Below are positions 1 through 7,994 of a DNA stretch of 64,000 bases, in pieces. Every line of letters starts with the position of its first letter. Within the stretch, counting starts at the first letter, position 1. A program made the position numbers and the translations under genes. The stretch is from assembly GCA_044341025.1 (NCBI GenBank), contig JBIISM010000010.1, forward strand, positions 19,285 through 83,284, in the 5' to 3' direction. This stretch comes from JABMMZ01 sp044341025 (GTDB lineage Bacteria > Bacteroidota > Bacteroidia > NS11-12g > UBA955). A model generated the notes under the pieces. It was not told the DNA's origin. It saw only the letters and a program-made list of their open reading frames with translations, and ran no database searches.

Positions 1-1
1 T

Positions 2-325
2 TCAGAAACAACAAAATATAAAGACTATTTTATAAATCAAGATGAATTCATGTGGATGTCTAAGTCTAAAAGAAATCTTGAGAGTAATGATGTTAAAACT
101 ATTCATAATTTTGAAGACGGTTTACGAATACCTCTTTTTATCAAAAAGTATAAAAAAGAAGGATTGGAATTTTACTTCATGGGAGATCTAACGCCTGTAA
201 AAGAAAGTTTTGAAATCGATAGCATTAAAAACGAAGAAGGAGAAATGGTGTCTGTAGTGAAAATTAAATTTCAAATGCAAATCCCAGTCGATGAAAATAT
301 TTTTCAATATTTAACAACGCAATGA
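2..325 (+). CDS. 3' end of a DUF3427-type DEAD/DEAH box helicase (partial)
   Basis: The reading frame is already open at the left edge and runs without a start through SETTKYKDYFINQDEF to a TGA at 323-325. The visible 107 residues match the C-terminal DUF3427 domain of large DEAD/DEAH helicases: an F-W-S-K/R-S-R-R-like stretch (MSKSKRN), a basic VKK/IKK-Y-K-K-EG segment, then FYFMGDLTP and a final VVKIKFQMQIPV followed by FQYLTT. In full proteins this domain follows a phospholipase D-like nuclease domain and a helicase core, neither of which is in the window. An internal ATG at 50 exists, but conserved sequence lies upstream of it, so it is not the start. Such helicases are often found in mobile or defence regions; here only the tail is seen. 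Confidence 0.7.
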   Translation, partial: SETTKYKDYFINQDEFMWMSKSKRNLESNDVKTIHNFEDGLRIPLFIKKYKKEGLEFYFMGDLTPVKESFEIDSIKNEEGEMVSVVKIKFQMQIPVDENIFQYLTTQ

Positions 326-379
326 GTACTTACTTTTTAATTGGTTTTTGTCCGCCTCCCACTATCAACTTGTTCTTGC

Positions 380-432
380 GAAAGCCTTTGGTTTAAATAT
401 AGTGAAATGGAGTTCAAATCCAAAAGGCTTTC
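380..432. terminator. Hairpin between convergent genes
   Basis: GAAAGCCTTT with following GG (380-391) pairs with CCAAAAGGCTTTC (420-432), about 12 base pairs with one bulge and a loop of about 28 bases. It lies between the stops of the DUF3427 gene and the convergent TPR-CAP gene. There is no T tract, so a termination role is only a guess. Confidence 0.35.
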
Positions 433-435
433 CCC

Positions 436-2772
436 CTAAATAACCTTCACCTCATACTCCCACACCTTCCCATCTTTCAGTGTTACTGTTACCGTCAAAA
501 TGGTATCGGCAGGCAGTGTGCTTGGGCTGATTTCAGGTTCCCACACCAAGGTGTTGAGGCCGTAGCCGTTGTTGATGGCTTCTAGTTTTACAGGGATGTT
601 GTTGCGCAATTGGTCGTGCATGCTTACCGTTGCCCCTTCAAGGTTGCGGTCTATGGAGAAACTCCATTTTTTGAAGATCAACATGCGTGGGCATTCGCGG
701 GCTGGTGGCCAGGCAATGTATTGGTTTTTGTATTTTAGGGTATCAACGGTTCTGCTTTGGTCAACAGCCTTGATGACGGTGTAAGACTTGGCGGTTCCTA
801 TGCCCATGTATTGTGCTTTTGGGTACAACAACCAACGGCGGTTGCCCACGCTGGCATGGTTTTGTCCCATAGCAGCGGTAACCGCTATACAAGGGTTGCC
901 GTCTTTCGACAAGATTGAATTTTTAAGGGCGTCAAAACCTGCAGGTATATAACAACGCCAGCCTTCGCTTGGGGTATGGCTCATGCTGCGGTTGGCTTCG
1001 CACATCAGTGCGGCATACATGCAGTATTCGTTGTCTTGAACCGTCAATACAATTTCTTCGCTAAGGCCCGCCATGCGTCTAAAATAGTTGATACGGCGCT
1101 CAGCCCTTTGCATCACCTCAGCTGGCATGCTGCCTTCCATGCACGAATCGGCATAACCGTTCCATGCGTATTCAGGAACACCGTTTTCGTTTTTTCCCTT
1201 AGGGTTCACGCGGCTTCCAAAGTAATTGAGCTTAAAATCGTTCTCTACTATTTTGCGCCATAGGTCCTCCAATTTCAACACATCGGCATTGGCTTTAGGC
1301 ATTTCAAAATGCGCAGCATCCACATTGGTTTGCTTGCGGGTTTGTTGCCAAATATCGCGTGCCAACTTGAAGTCGCCCGAATCGGCAGCTTCGCCAATTA
1401 AACGCAAACGGTAGGTTCTGGCCATAGGAGAAAACTCTAATAATTTCGGAAAGTCCTTCGCTGCAATTTCGTTAAGGTGGATTAAAGGCAATAGGTCGTA
1501 ATAGCTCGCGCTAGTTTTGTTGGCCGAAGAAGTATAATCGGCTCTGGTCTTAATGGTTTTAAGCTCTTTAGGATTCAAAGCAATATGGCGTTCCAAAAGG
1601 TATTCGGCACATTGGATGTTTTTTTCAGCGCGCAATAGAGCATTGTAATCTATGGTTTCATGTTGGTCGGCAAAATGGGCTTGGCGTTCTTTGAATTTTG
1701 AAGTCACTTCGTAAAACCAAGTGGCGTAAGTGGCCTCTTTTAATCCAAGGTCTTTAAAATAGTAACGTATTTTGGGCAAGAAGGTAGACTCGTCCATGCC
1801 AGCAAAAATGTCAAATTTCTGAATGCTAATCAGTTGCTTCGATTTTACTTTGTTGATTTTGCTCTTGGCGTATTTGTCCATCAGCACATCAAACTGGGCT
1901 TGCTCGTTGTTGGTGGCCAAACCATTTAAGAGGAATATAAAAATAGAGTTTTCTCGGTGGTTGAGGAACGAATCGCTGGGGAAGTCTTTCAAACCACGTT
2001 CAACGGCGGTGAGGTAATCGTCACTTGGTGGAATTTGGTCGAGGGTGTAGCGCATCAGCACATAGGTGTAGTCGTTAAGTATGGCGTCGTTGGGCAGGAT
2101 TTCACGGCCATTTTTCACCACCACATAGGCAGAATCGTAGGCATTAAGGTCCATGTAATATTTGCACAATTTGCGGAAAGGCTCTTTGTGGTAACCAAAT
2201 ACACGCGAGTTGCTGTCGAGCACGGCGGCGTATATCATGTCTGCCGATTTTTTAAACAAAGGCACGGCTTCCGATTTTTGATCAAGGTTCCAGTAACAAT
2301 CGGCTGCCAATACCATCGATTGGGTATCGAGGGCAAAGTACATGCTGCGTTTGAACAATGGCAAAGCCTTGGCGTATTTTTTTAAGTTGTACGATTCAAT
2401 GGCCTCTTTGTTGCTCAGGCGCACCAAACTGTATAGGTAATCGAGGTTTGCCATTTTAAAGGCATAGTCGTTGTTCTTGTTCTTGCTTACTTCCACAGCT
2501 TTTTCTGCAAATTTTAAGGCATCTTTAATTGCTGCGGGGAATTTGTCGAACATACCTGGGTCTTTGGAAATGGCCAGCATCACTTTCGATCTTAACAAAA
2601 GAACTTCTGGGGCATTTTTGGTGTCTTTGTGCTCAAGGCATTTGTCCAATAATTTAAGGGCACTTTTGAGATTGCCCCCAGCAAACGCTTTTTCAGCTTT
2701 TGAAAAATTTGAGGTTTGGGCCATGCTGCTCAAGGCAAAAAAGCAGGTTAGAAGTAGTGCGAAGTTTTTCAT
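436..2772 (-). CDS. Secreted TPR protein with C-terminal CAP/SCP domain
   Basis: A longer frame extends upstream to 2985, but I start at the ATG at 2772 because it begins a clear signal peptide (MKNFALLLTCFFALSSMAQ) and avoids overlapping the gene ending at 2810. The product is 778 residues. The first two thirds are helical tetratricopeptide-like repeats (for example a FSKAEKAFAGGNLKSALKLL segment). The last ~230 residues contain a CAP (YkwD/SCP) domain: RINYFRRMAGL, then MCEANRSMSH, then NHASVGNRRWLLYP and MGIGTA, ending in a beta-rich tail. CAP domains in bacteria are secreted and mostly of unknown activity. The TPR-CAP arrangement suggests a periplasmic or surface protein. It is last in the 3837-to-436 minus-strand operon. 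Confidence 0.8.
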   Translation of the reverse strand: MKNFALLLTCFFALSSMAQTSNFSKAEKAFAGGNLKSALKLLDKCLEHKDTKNAPEVLLLRSKVMLAISKDPGMFDKFPAAIKDALKFAEKAVEVSKNKNNDYAFKMANLDYLYSLVRLSNKEAIESYNLKKYAKALPLFKRSMYFALDTQSMVLAADCYWNLDQKSEAVPLFKKSADMIYAAVLDSNSRVFGYHKEPFRKLCKYYMDLNAYDSAYVVVKNGREILPNDAILNDYTYVLMRYTLDQIPPSDDYLTAVERGLKDFPSDSFLNHRENSIFIFLLNGLATNNEQAQFDVLMDKYAKSKINKVKSKQLISIQKFDIFAGMDESTFLPKIRYYFKDLGLKEATYATWFYEVTSKFKERQAHFADQHETIDYNALLRAEKNIQCAEYLLERHIALNPKELKTIKTRADYTSSANKTSASYYDLLPLIHLNEIAAKDFPKLLEFSPMARTYRLRLIGEAADSGDFKLARDIWQQTRKQTNVDAAHFEMPKANADVLKLEDLWRKIVENDFKLNYFGSRVNPKGKNENGVPEYAWNGYADSCMEGSMPAEVMQRAERRINYFRRMAGLSEEIVLTVQDNEYCMYAALMCEANRSMSHTPSEGWRCYIPAGFDALKNSILSKDGNPCIAVTAAMGQNHASVGNRRWLLYPKAQYMGIGTAKSYTVIKAVDQSRTVDTLKYKNQYIAWPPARECPRMLIFKKWSFSIDRNLEGATVSMHDQLRNNIPVKLEAINNGYGLNTLVWEPEISPSTLPADTILTVTVTLKDGKVWEYEVKVI

Positions 2773-2809
2773 GGTTGAATTATAAACTCTAGGATTGCTC
2801 GATTTATTG

Positions 2810-3106
2810 TTATAGGGTTTCACTTTGAACTTGCACGCTCCAAGCCTCAGCTTTGAATGCAAATTTACTTTTGGTGTCGCGCCAAGTGCTGGCAAATAGC
2901 TCTGAGTCGCGGTAGGCATTAAGATTCTCTTCACTTTGCCAATAGCTGTAAGTAAAAAGAACATTGGTTTGATTGATGTCGGCAAGCAGTGTCAGACCGG
3001 CGCAACCTTCACAACCGCGTATTTTGTGTTTTACTTCTTCAAAAAGTCTTAAGAAATTGTCTATCTCTTCTGGGCGGAAGGTCATTTTTACAATACGCTG
3101 TATCAT
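2810..3106 (-). CDS. ABM-domain (antibiotic biosynthesis monooxygenase-like) protein
   Basis: 98 residues with the ferredoxin-like ABM/Dabb pattern: MIQRIVKMTFRPEEIDNFL, then LFEEVKHKIRGCEGCAGLTLLAD, then VLFTYSYWQSEENLNAYRDSELF and a C-terminal W-R-x-T-K segment. Small single-domain members are usually dimers and include quinol monooxygenases and haem-degrading enzymes, as well as many of unknown role. I see no residue that fixes a substrate. Its ATG overlaps the TGA of the upstream gene (ATGA at 3103-3106), so it is translationally coupled to the SAM hydroxide adenosyltransferase gene. 37 bases separate its stop from the TPR-CAP start. Confidence 0.8.
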   Translation of the reverse strand: MIQRIVKMTFRPEEIDNFLRLFEEVKHKIRGCEGCAGLTLLADINQTNVLFTYSYWQSEENLNAYRDSELFASTWRDTKSKFAFKAEAWSVQVQSETL

Positions 3107-3837
3107 TGTCTTTCTATAATAATTTTGGTATCGTCTTTAATTCTGAACAATTGTTTGGCATTGCCCATATTGATTTGCAAACAAAGGTAACCATTGCGGC
3201 TAAAGGTGATGATGGCAGAACCGGGAATGACATCGGTAATGTGTTTGCCAATGCGGTTAAACGATTGGCCAAGGTAATGCTGCATTCGGATTTTGAAATC
3301 GGAATTTCCAATGAATTCATTGAACTGTGTTTCGGTCAAGTTGAAATAGCAATTTCCAAGTGCATCAATAAAAATGCATTCAGCAAAGGCTATGTCACCG
3401 TTAATTTGTACAGATTTGTTGTAGCTTAATTTTAATTGAGTACCGGCCTTTGGCAGACCATTCATTTTATTTTTTTTGAAGGCTTCAATACAATTTAGGT
3501 ACCCACTGCTCGGAACCATGTAAACTTCATCTTGATTTAATGTTTCCAAAACCATACCAATGAGTCCGTTGTTGGGAAAAATATACAGATTTTCTTGGTG
3601 TACATAAGCCACCAAATCTTTCTTCGAACCCACCAAGTTTAGGTAGATATTTCCACCCTTCGGGTTTTCGGGTAATTGCTTGCAAATAAAGGCGGCTTCG
3701 ATGGTGTTATTGAGCCGTATGCTGTGGGTAATATCGATGATTAAATCCTCGGGAAATTGGGTGTAAATTTCCGACTTCAAAATGCCTATTTTGTAAGAAT
3801 CTTTTTGTAAATCTGATATGAATAGTATCGCTGCCAA
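3103..3837 (-). CDS. SAM hydroxide adenosyltransferase (DUF62 family)
   Basis: 244 residues with the DUF62/SAM hydroxide adenosyltransferase layout: an N-terminal ILFISDLQKDSYKIGILK, then IIDITHSI, a short glycine-rich segment and FPNNGLIGMVL. A C-terminal beta-barrel half follows with GDIAFAECIFIDALGNCYFNLT. Family members hydrolyse S-adenosylmethionine to adenosine and methionine. The halogenases are a small, distinct subset and nothing here points to them. The start codon is TTG (3837-3835). A TATTTTTG box lies at 3864-3857 on the minus strand, so this gene and the divergent phoH share a very compact promoter region. It heads an operon with the ABM and TPR-CAP genes. Confidence 0.78.
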   Translation of the reverse strand: MAAILFISDLQKDSYKIGILKSEIYTQFPEDLIIDITHSIRLNNTIEAAFICKQLPENPKGGNIYLNLVGSKKDLVAYVHQENLYIFPNNGLIGMVLETLNQDEVYMVPSSGYLNCIEAFKKNKMNGLPKAGTQLKLSYNKSVQINGDIAFAECIFIDALGNCYFNLTETQFNEFIGNSDFKIRMQHYLGQSFNRIGKHITDVIPGSAIITFSRNGYLCLQINMGNAKQLFRIKDDTKIIIERQ

Positions 3838-3852
3838 AATTTTGTATATTCG

Positions 3853-4851
3853 TTGGCAAAAATATCCACTTATTCGTCATTAAAAAAAAGTAATTACGCA
3901 TTGTCTGAAAAAAGTTATTTAATTGAAGATCTGCACCCCTTAGAAGCCTATGGTGCCAACAATGTTTATCTTGAAAAGATTAAACAAAATTTTCCAAAAT
4001 TGAGAATTGTAGCCCGAGGCAACGAGCTAAAAGCCATTGGAGAAGAATCGGAGGTCGATTCACTTTTGCAAAAATTCGCTCAATATGTAAGTCTAATTGA
4101 AAAGGGTCGTGAACTCAACGACTCCTTGGTTAGAGAAATATTTGGTTCGGGTGCAAGCACTTTAGAAGAATCTCTGAACAACAACACCGATGCCGACAAC
4201 AACACCATTTTGTTTGGCAACAATGGCAAGCCGATTAAAGCCCGGACGGCCAACCAAATTCGTTTGGTAAAAGAAATTACAAAGAACGACATTGTTTTTG
4301 CCCTCGGACCTGCCGGTACAGGTAAAACCTACACAGCCGTTGCCGTTGCGGTTAAGGCACTTAAAAACAAAGAAATAAAACGCATTATATTAACCAGGCC
4401 AGCGGTTGAAGCAGGAGAGAGTTTGGGTTTTTTGCCAGGCGATTTAAAAGAAAAGATAGATCCTTATTTAAGGCCATTGTACGATGCCTTAGACGATATG
4501 ATACCGCCAGATAAATTGAAGTTGTATTTGGAAAACCGCACCATAGAGGTAGCGCCTTTGGCCTTCATGCGCGGAAGGACCTTAGACAATTGCTTTGTTA
4601 TTTTGGATGAGGCGCAGAATACCACCGATTTGCAAATCAAGATGTTCTTAACCCGCATGGGTCCAAATGCGAAGTTGATTATAACCGGCGATCTAAGTCA
4701 GGTTGACTTACCCGCCAAACAAACTTCAGGATTGTTGAAAGCCACTAGGATACTAGAAAAAATCAATGGTATCAGCATGGTGGTTCTAAACGTCGACGAT
4801 GTGGTAAGGCACAGGTTGGTGAAGGATATTATTAAAGCTTATGAAGCTTAG
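3853..4851 (+). CDS. phoH: PhoH-like P-loop ATPase
   Basis: PhoH family ATPase/ribonucleotide-binding protein, 332 residues. An N-terminal KH-like segment (FPKLRIVARGNELKAIGE) is followed by the ATPase: Walker A GPAGTGKT near residue 152, ILTRPAVEAGESLGFLPGDL, then Walker B VILDEAQN and the sensor TGDLSQVDLP. This is the full typical length. No ATG is available near the 5' end. The frame starts at TTG 3853, and a second in-frame TTG at 3901 (giving SEKSYLIEDLHPLEAYG) is a good alternative because homologues begin near that point and the divergent promoter overlaps 3853-3864. The role of PhoH in Bacteroidota is not established; links to RNA metabolism are proposed for the family. Confidence 0.9.
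   Translation: MAKISTYSSLKKSNYALSEKSYLIEDLHPLEAYGANNVYLEKIKQNFPKLRIVARGNELKAIGEESEVDSLLQKFAQYVSLIEKGRELNDSLVREIFGSGASTLEESLNNNTDADNNTILFGNNGKPIKARTANQIRLVKEITKNDIVFALGPAGTGKTYTAVAVAVKALKNKEIKRIILTRPAVEAGESLGFLPGDLKEKIDPYLRPLYDALDDMIPPDKLKLYLENRTIEVAPLAFMRGRTLDNCFVILDEAQNTTDLQIKMFLTRMGPNAKLIITGDLSQVDLPAKQTSGLLKATRILEKINGISMVVLNVDDVVRHRLVKDIIKAYEA
3857..3864 (-). promoter_or_regulatory. -7 box TATTTTTG for the 3837-436 operon
   Basis: Minus-strand TATTTTTG fits the Bacteroidota TAnnTTTG consensus, 19 bases before the TTG start of the SAM hydroxide adenosyltransferase. It lies inside the 5' end of the divergent phoH frame. Confidence 0.5.
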
Positions 4852-5099
4852 GGGATAGGGGCTAGGTCCCGATAGCTATCGGGATAGGGTTTAGTTTTTT
4901 TGTAATACTTCAAGATTTCGTTTTTTAATATCAATTCATCCATCTATCGCGTAACGTGACGGAACAGAGTGGAGTCTCCTGTTCTGGGATCAATTTTTCA
5001 TTTTCTCATTTTCTCAATTTATCCATCAATTCCAGTAATTTGATCACCTTCCTATCCAAATATATGTCCACTACAACAACCCCCTGTTAACAAAAATCG
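4852..5099. repeat. Intergenic stretch with palindrome and family-1 dispersed repeat
   Basis: The gap between phoH and purC holds no gene. It carries the perfect 18-base palindrome TCCCGATAGCTATCGGGA (4867-4884) and a shared tail (gggtttagttttttt, then cttcaagatttcg). A diverged copy of the family-1 repeat follows at about 4938-4992 (atccatctatcgcgtaacg, ending ctgttctgggatcaa), then a pyrimidine-rich TTTTCTCATTTTCTCAATTT run. The same modules recur at 11168, 15556, 17563, 55201 and 55559. Confidence 0.7.
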
Positions 5100-5129
5100 T
5101 TTGATTACTTCATAAAAATCGTATTTTTG
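5100..5129 (+). promoter_or_regulatory. purC promoter (TTTG, 18 bases, TATTTTTG)
   Basis: TTTG at 5100-5103 and TATTTTTG at 5122-5129 match the Bacteroidota -33/-7 elements with an 18-base spacer, upstream of the purC ATG at 5162. Confidence 0.6.
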
Positions 5130-5161
5130 TTTTTTATTTTCAGAAAAATTTGACACAAACC

Positions 5162-6121
5162 ATGACTACAAAAGTTGAGAAAGGTTTAATGGCGACGAAC
5201 TTCTTTGTGAAGGATCAGACTGCATTTTACAGAGGGAAAGTTAGAGATGTTTACACCATTAGAGATGCCTATGTTGCAATGGTGGCCTGCGATAGGATTT
5301 CTGCGTTTGACCATGTTCTTCCGCGCGCTATTCCTCACAAAGGTGAAGTTTTAACCCAGTTGGCGGCCTTCTTTTTGGATGCAACCAAAGACATTATCCC
5401 CAATTGGAAATTGTCGATTCCAGATCCAAATATAACCATGGGACTTAAGTGTGATGCCATTCCCATTGAGATTGTTGTTCGCGGGTATTTGTGCGGACAT
5501 GCTTGGCGCGTCTACAAAACAGGTGAGCGCATGATTTGTGGTGTTCGCATGCCCGATGGCTTAAAAGAGAATGATAAATTCCCTGAACCTCTGATCACTC
5601 CTGCAACCAAAGCCCAAAATGGCCACGACGAAGATGTGAGCTTGGAAGAAATTATTTCAAGAAAAATTTGCAGCAAGAAAATAATCGATCAAATGGCTGA
5701 AACTGCCCATAAATTATACCAAAGAGGTGTTGATATGGCAGCGGAAAGGGGCTTGATTTTGGTTGATACCAAATATGAATTTGGAATGTACGACAAGAAA
5801 TTAATTTTAATTGACGAAGTACACACTCCAGATTCAAGCCGTTTTTTCTATTTGGATACCTATGCTAAATTACAAAATGCCGGAGAACCTCAAAAACAAT
5901 TGTCAAAAGAATTCGTAAGAGAATGGCTGATGGCTGGAGGTTTTCAAGGTTTAGAAGGCGAGTTGATTCCCGATATGACCGATGAGTTTGTGCAAAGTGT
6001 CACCGCCCGTTACACAGAGCTTTTTGAAGCGATGACCGGACAAAAATTTGTTGGCAGAGACTACACAAACGTTCACGACGCCATGGAGCAAAATATTGCT
6101 TCTGCTATTTCAAACATTTAA
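5162..6121 (+). CDS. purC: Phosphoribosylaminoimidazole-succinocarboxamide synthase
   Basis: SAICAR synthetase of de novo purine synthesis; it joins aspartate to CAIR using ATP. 319 residues. Visible family features are YRGKVRDVY, ACDRISAFDHVLP, the PIEIVVRGYLCGHAWR block, PLITPATKAQNGHDE, and the signature KLILIDEVHTPDSSRF. A TTG at 5150 lies in frame, but the ATG at 5162 is preferred. Length fits the longer, Bacteroidota/eukaryote-like PurC class rather than the ~240-residue E. coli type. No other purine gene is adjacent, and the next gene follows after 7 bases, so the T9SS protein may be co-transcribed. Confidence 0.96.
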   Translation: MTTKVEKGLMATNFFVKDQTAFYRGKVRDVYTIRDAYVAMVACDRISAFDHVLPRAIPHKGEVLTQLAAFFLDATKDIIPNWKLSIPDPNITMGLKCDAIPIEIVVRGYLCGHAWRVYKTGERMICGVRMPDGLKENDKFPEPLITPATKAQNGHDEDVSLEEIISRKICSKKIIDQMAETAHKLYQRGVDMAAERGLILVDTKYEFGMYDKKLILIDEVHTPDSSRFFYLDTYAKLQNAGEPQKQLSKEFVREWLMAGGFQGLEGELIPDMTDEFVQSVTARYTELFEAMTGQKFVGRDYTNVHDAMEQNIASAISNI

Positions 6122-6128
6122 TTTTTAC

Positions 6129-7973
6129 ATGAAGAATACACTGCTTTGTCTATTGACATTGAATTTGTGCGCAGGTGTGTTTGCGCAAACAGTTAAAACC
6201 CATTCAGGGATGCAATACAAGGGTACCGGAAGTTTTACGGGTTACCGAAACAACCATAAAGATTCTGTTCTTTTTTCAGCCCCTATGGGCATTGAAGTAG
6301 ATACCACAGGTAGGTTGTATGTTTCCAATGAGCATAATATTTTTTGGATTCAAGGAACGGCGGCATTTTTAGCGGCGGGTTATTCACTGGATCCTACAAA
6401 TCCTGGTGCTGCAGATTCAAAAGATGCAGCCGGTTCTGTAGCCCGCTTTTCCCGACCTGCAGGAATGGCAATCAATCCGAGCACCAACGAAATGATGATT
6501 TGCGACCAAGACAACAACCAAATTCGCAAAATGGAAAAGTACATCAACAATGCAACCCAACAAATAGTTACCACGTTTGCCGGTGTTAAATTGTTAAATG
6601 GTGCTCACCTCGATGGCGCAAAAGCATCAGCTAAGTTTAATGGGCCTAATGGTATTGCAATTGCAGCCAATGGCGACATGTATGTGGCCGATAGAAACAA
6701 CCACGTTATCCGTAAAATTTCAGGCGGCAATGTAACAACCATTGCCGGCTTGTCTGGTACTTCAGGCAATACAAACGGCACCGGTTCTGCGGCCCGTTTT
6801 GCGGCGCCTTTTAATGTTTGTATAGACGGCAACGATTTGTTGGTAGCCGATTATGGCAACAGCGCCATTAGGAAAATTAACCTGTCTACATTCGCAGTAA
6901 CCGATTTGATTACCAGTGGTTTGTTTGGACCTAGAGACTTATGTAAAGTTGGTTCAGTCTTATACATCGCCGAAGGCTTATGTGTTAAGCGCTACGAAAG
7001 TGGATTGCTAAGCCTATATGTTGGAAGCAATTCCCAACAAGGGTATGTAAATGCCGATGGATCAGCTGCCCGTTTTGAAGACATCACGGGTATTGTTTAC
7101 CATTCTAAATTGAACATGTTATACGTTGTAGACATGGGCAACAACGTGGTAAGAAGCATAAGTCCTAATGCCCGTCCTGTATGCAGTTTTACAGCATCTA
7201 CAACTTCTGCAACCAAAGGTCAAACAGTTATTCTAAGCAATACCAGCACCAACGGTGCTAAAACGTTTAAATGGACCATTAGTCCTTCAACTTATACGCT
7301 GCTAAACAACACAAGGTTAACTGACAGTGTTGTTTATTTGTCTTTTTCACAAACAGGAACGTATTCAGTGAAACTATGGGTTAGCAACCAATCGGGGGCT
7401 GATTCTTTGTTAAAAAGCAACCATATTGTTATCAGTGCAGTTACAGCGCCACCTGTGGTTGATTTCTCGGCAAGCAAAACCAATCCTATAAGCAACGAGG
7501 TCATCAGTTTAATCGACTTGTCAACCAATACCCCAACATCTTGGAAATGGAGAATTAGTCCAGGTGATTTTATTTGGATGAATGGAACAGATTCTACGAG
7601 TAAAATTCCAAATGTTAAATTCACCAATGGGAATAATTTTACAATTACATTAATTGCCTCCAACGTTGAAGGAAGTAATTATTTAACCAAGGTAGATTAC
7701 ATTAAGGTAAACGGATCTTCAATCAGTGCTTTTTCTCACAGCGATGTGTTTGCTTCATATCCAAATCCAGCCAACACAGTGTTGAACATCAATGCCTATT
7801 CAAAAGGCAGGGTTCAGGTATTGGATGCTTATGGACGTGTTGTAGAAACACTCAATGTTGAAGCAGGTTTAACTGAAATCAATACCAGCAGCTTCAGCAA
7901 TGGCGCTTATTTTATTCAATTCATTAACGAAAACGGGATTTATTCAGAAAGAATCATCGTAAATCATAATTAA
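6129..7973 (+). CDS. Secreted NHL-repeat / PKD protein with T9SS sorting domain
   Basis: The frame opens inside purC, but the ATG at 6129 starts a signal peptide (MKNTLLCLLTLNLCAGVFAQ), giving 614 residues. Residues ~40-350 are NHL-type beta-propeller repeats (recurring GIAIAANGDMYVADRNNHVIRKI-like units with D-N-x-I-R-K). Two PKD/Ig-like domains follow (CSFTASTTSATKGQTV and VDFSASKTNPISNEVISL). The last ~75 residues are a type A T9SS sorting domain (FASYPNPANTVLNI, then GAYFIQFINENGIYSERIIV). The protein should be exported by Sec and then by T9SS to the surface or medium. The function of the propeller is unknown. It lies 7 bases after purC and 21 before the helicase. Confidence 0.9.
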   Translation: MKNTLLCLLTLNLCAGVFAQTVKTHSGMQYKGTGSFTGYRNNHKDSVLFSAPMGIEVDTTGRLYVSNEHNIFWIQGTAAFLAAGYSLDPTNPGAADSKDAAGSVARFSRPAGMAINPSTNEMMICDQDNNQIRKMEKYINNATQQIVTTFAGVKLLNGAHLDGAKASAKFNGPNGIAIAANGDMYVADRNNHVIRKISGGNVTTIAGLSGTSGNTNGTGSAARFAAPFNVCIDGNDLLVADYGNSAIRKINLSTFAVTDLITSGLFGPRDLCKVGSVLYIAEGLCVKRYESGLLSLYVGSNSQQGYVNADGSAARFEDITGIVYHSKLNMLYVVDMGNNVVRSISPNARPVCSFTASTTSATKGQTVILSNTSTNGAKTFKWTISPSTYTLLNNTRLTDSVVYLSFSQTGTYSVKLWVSNQSGADSLLKSNHIVISAVTAPPVVDFSASKTNPISNEVISLIDLSTNTPTSWKWRISPGDFIWMNGTDSTSKIPNVKFTNGNNFTITLIASNVEGSNYLTKVDYIKVNGSSISAFSHSDVFASYPNPANTVLNINAYSKGRVQVLDAYGRVVETLNVEAGLTEINTSSFSNGAYFIQFINENGIYSERIIVNHN

Positions 7974-7994
7974 TTCGTAAATTTATGATAAACT

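Noticed and set aside
1957..2385. 142-residue plus-strand frame inside the TPR-CAP gene
   Set aside because: It is antisense to a strongly supported gene and its sequence resembles no family.
2773..2985. N-terminal extension of the TPR-CAP gene to 2985
   Set aside because: It overlaps the coding region of the ABM gene and would bury the clear signal peptide that begins at 2772.
3103..3837. SAM-dependent fluorinase/chlorinase
   Set aside because: The wider DUF62 family is mainly SAM hydrolases. Nothing halogenase-specific or biosynthetic is seen nearby.
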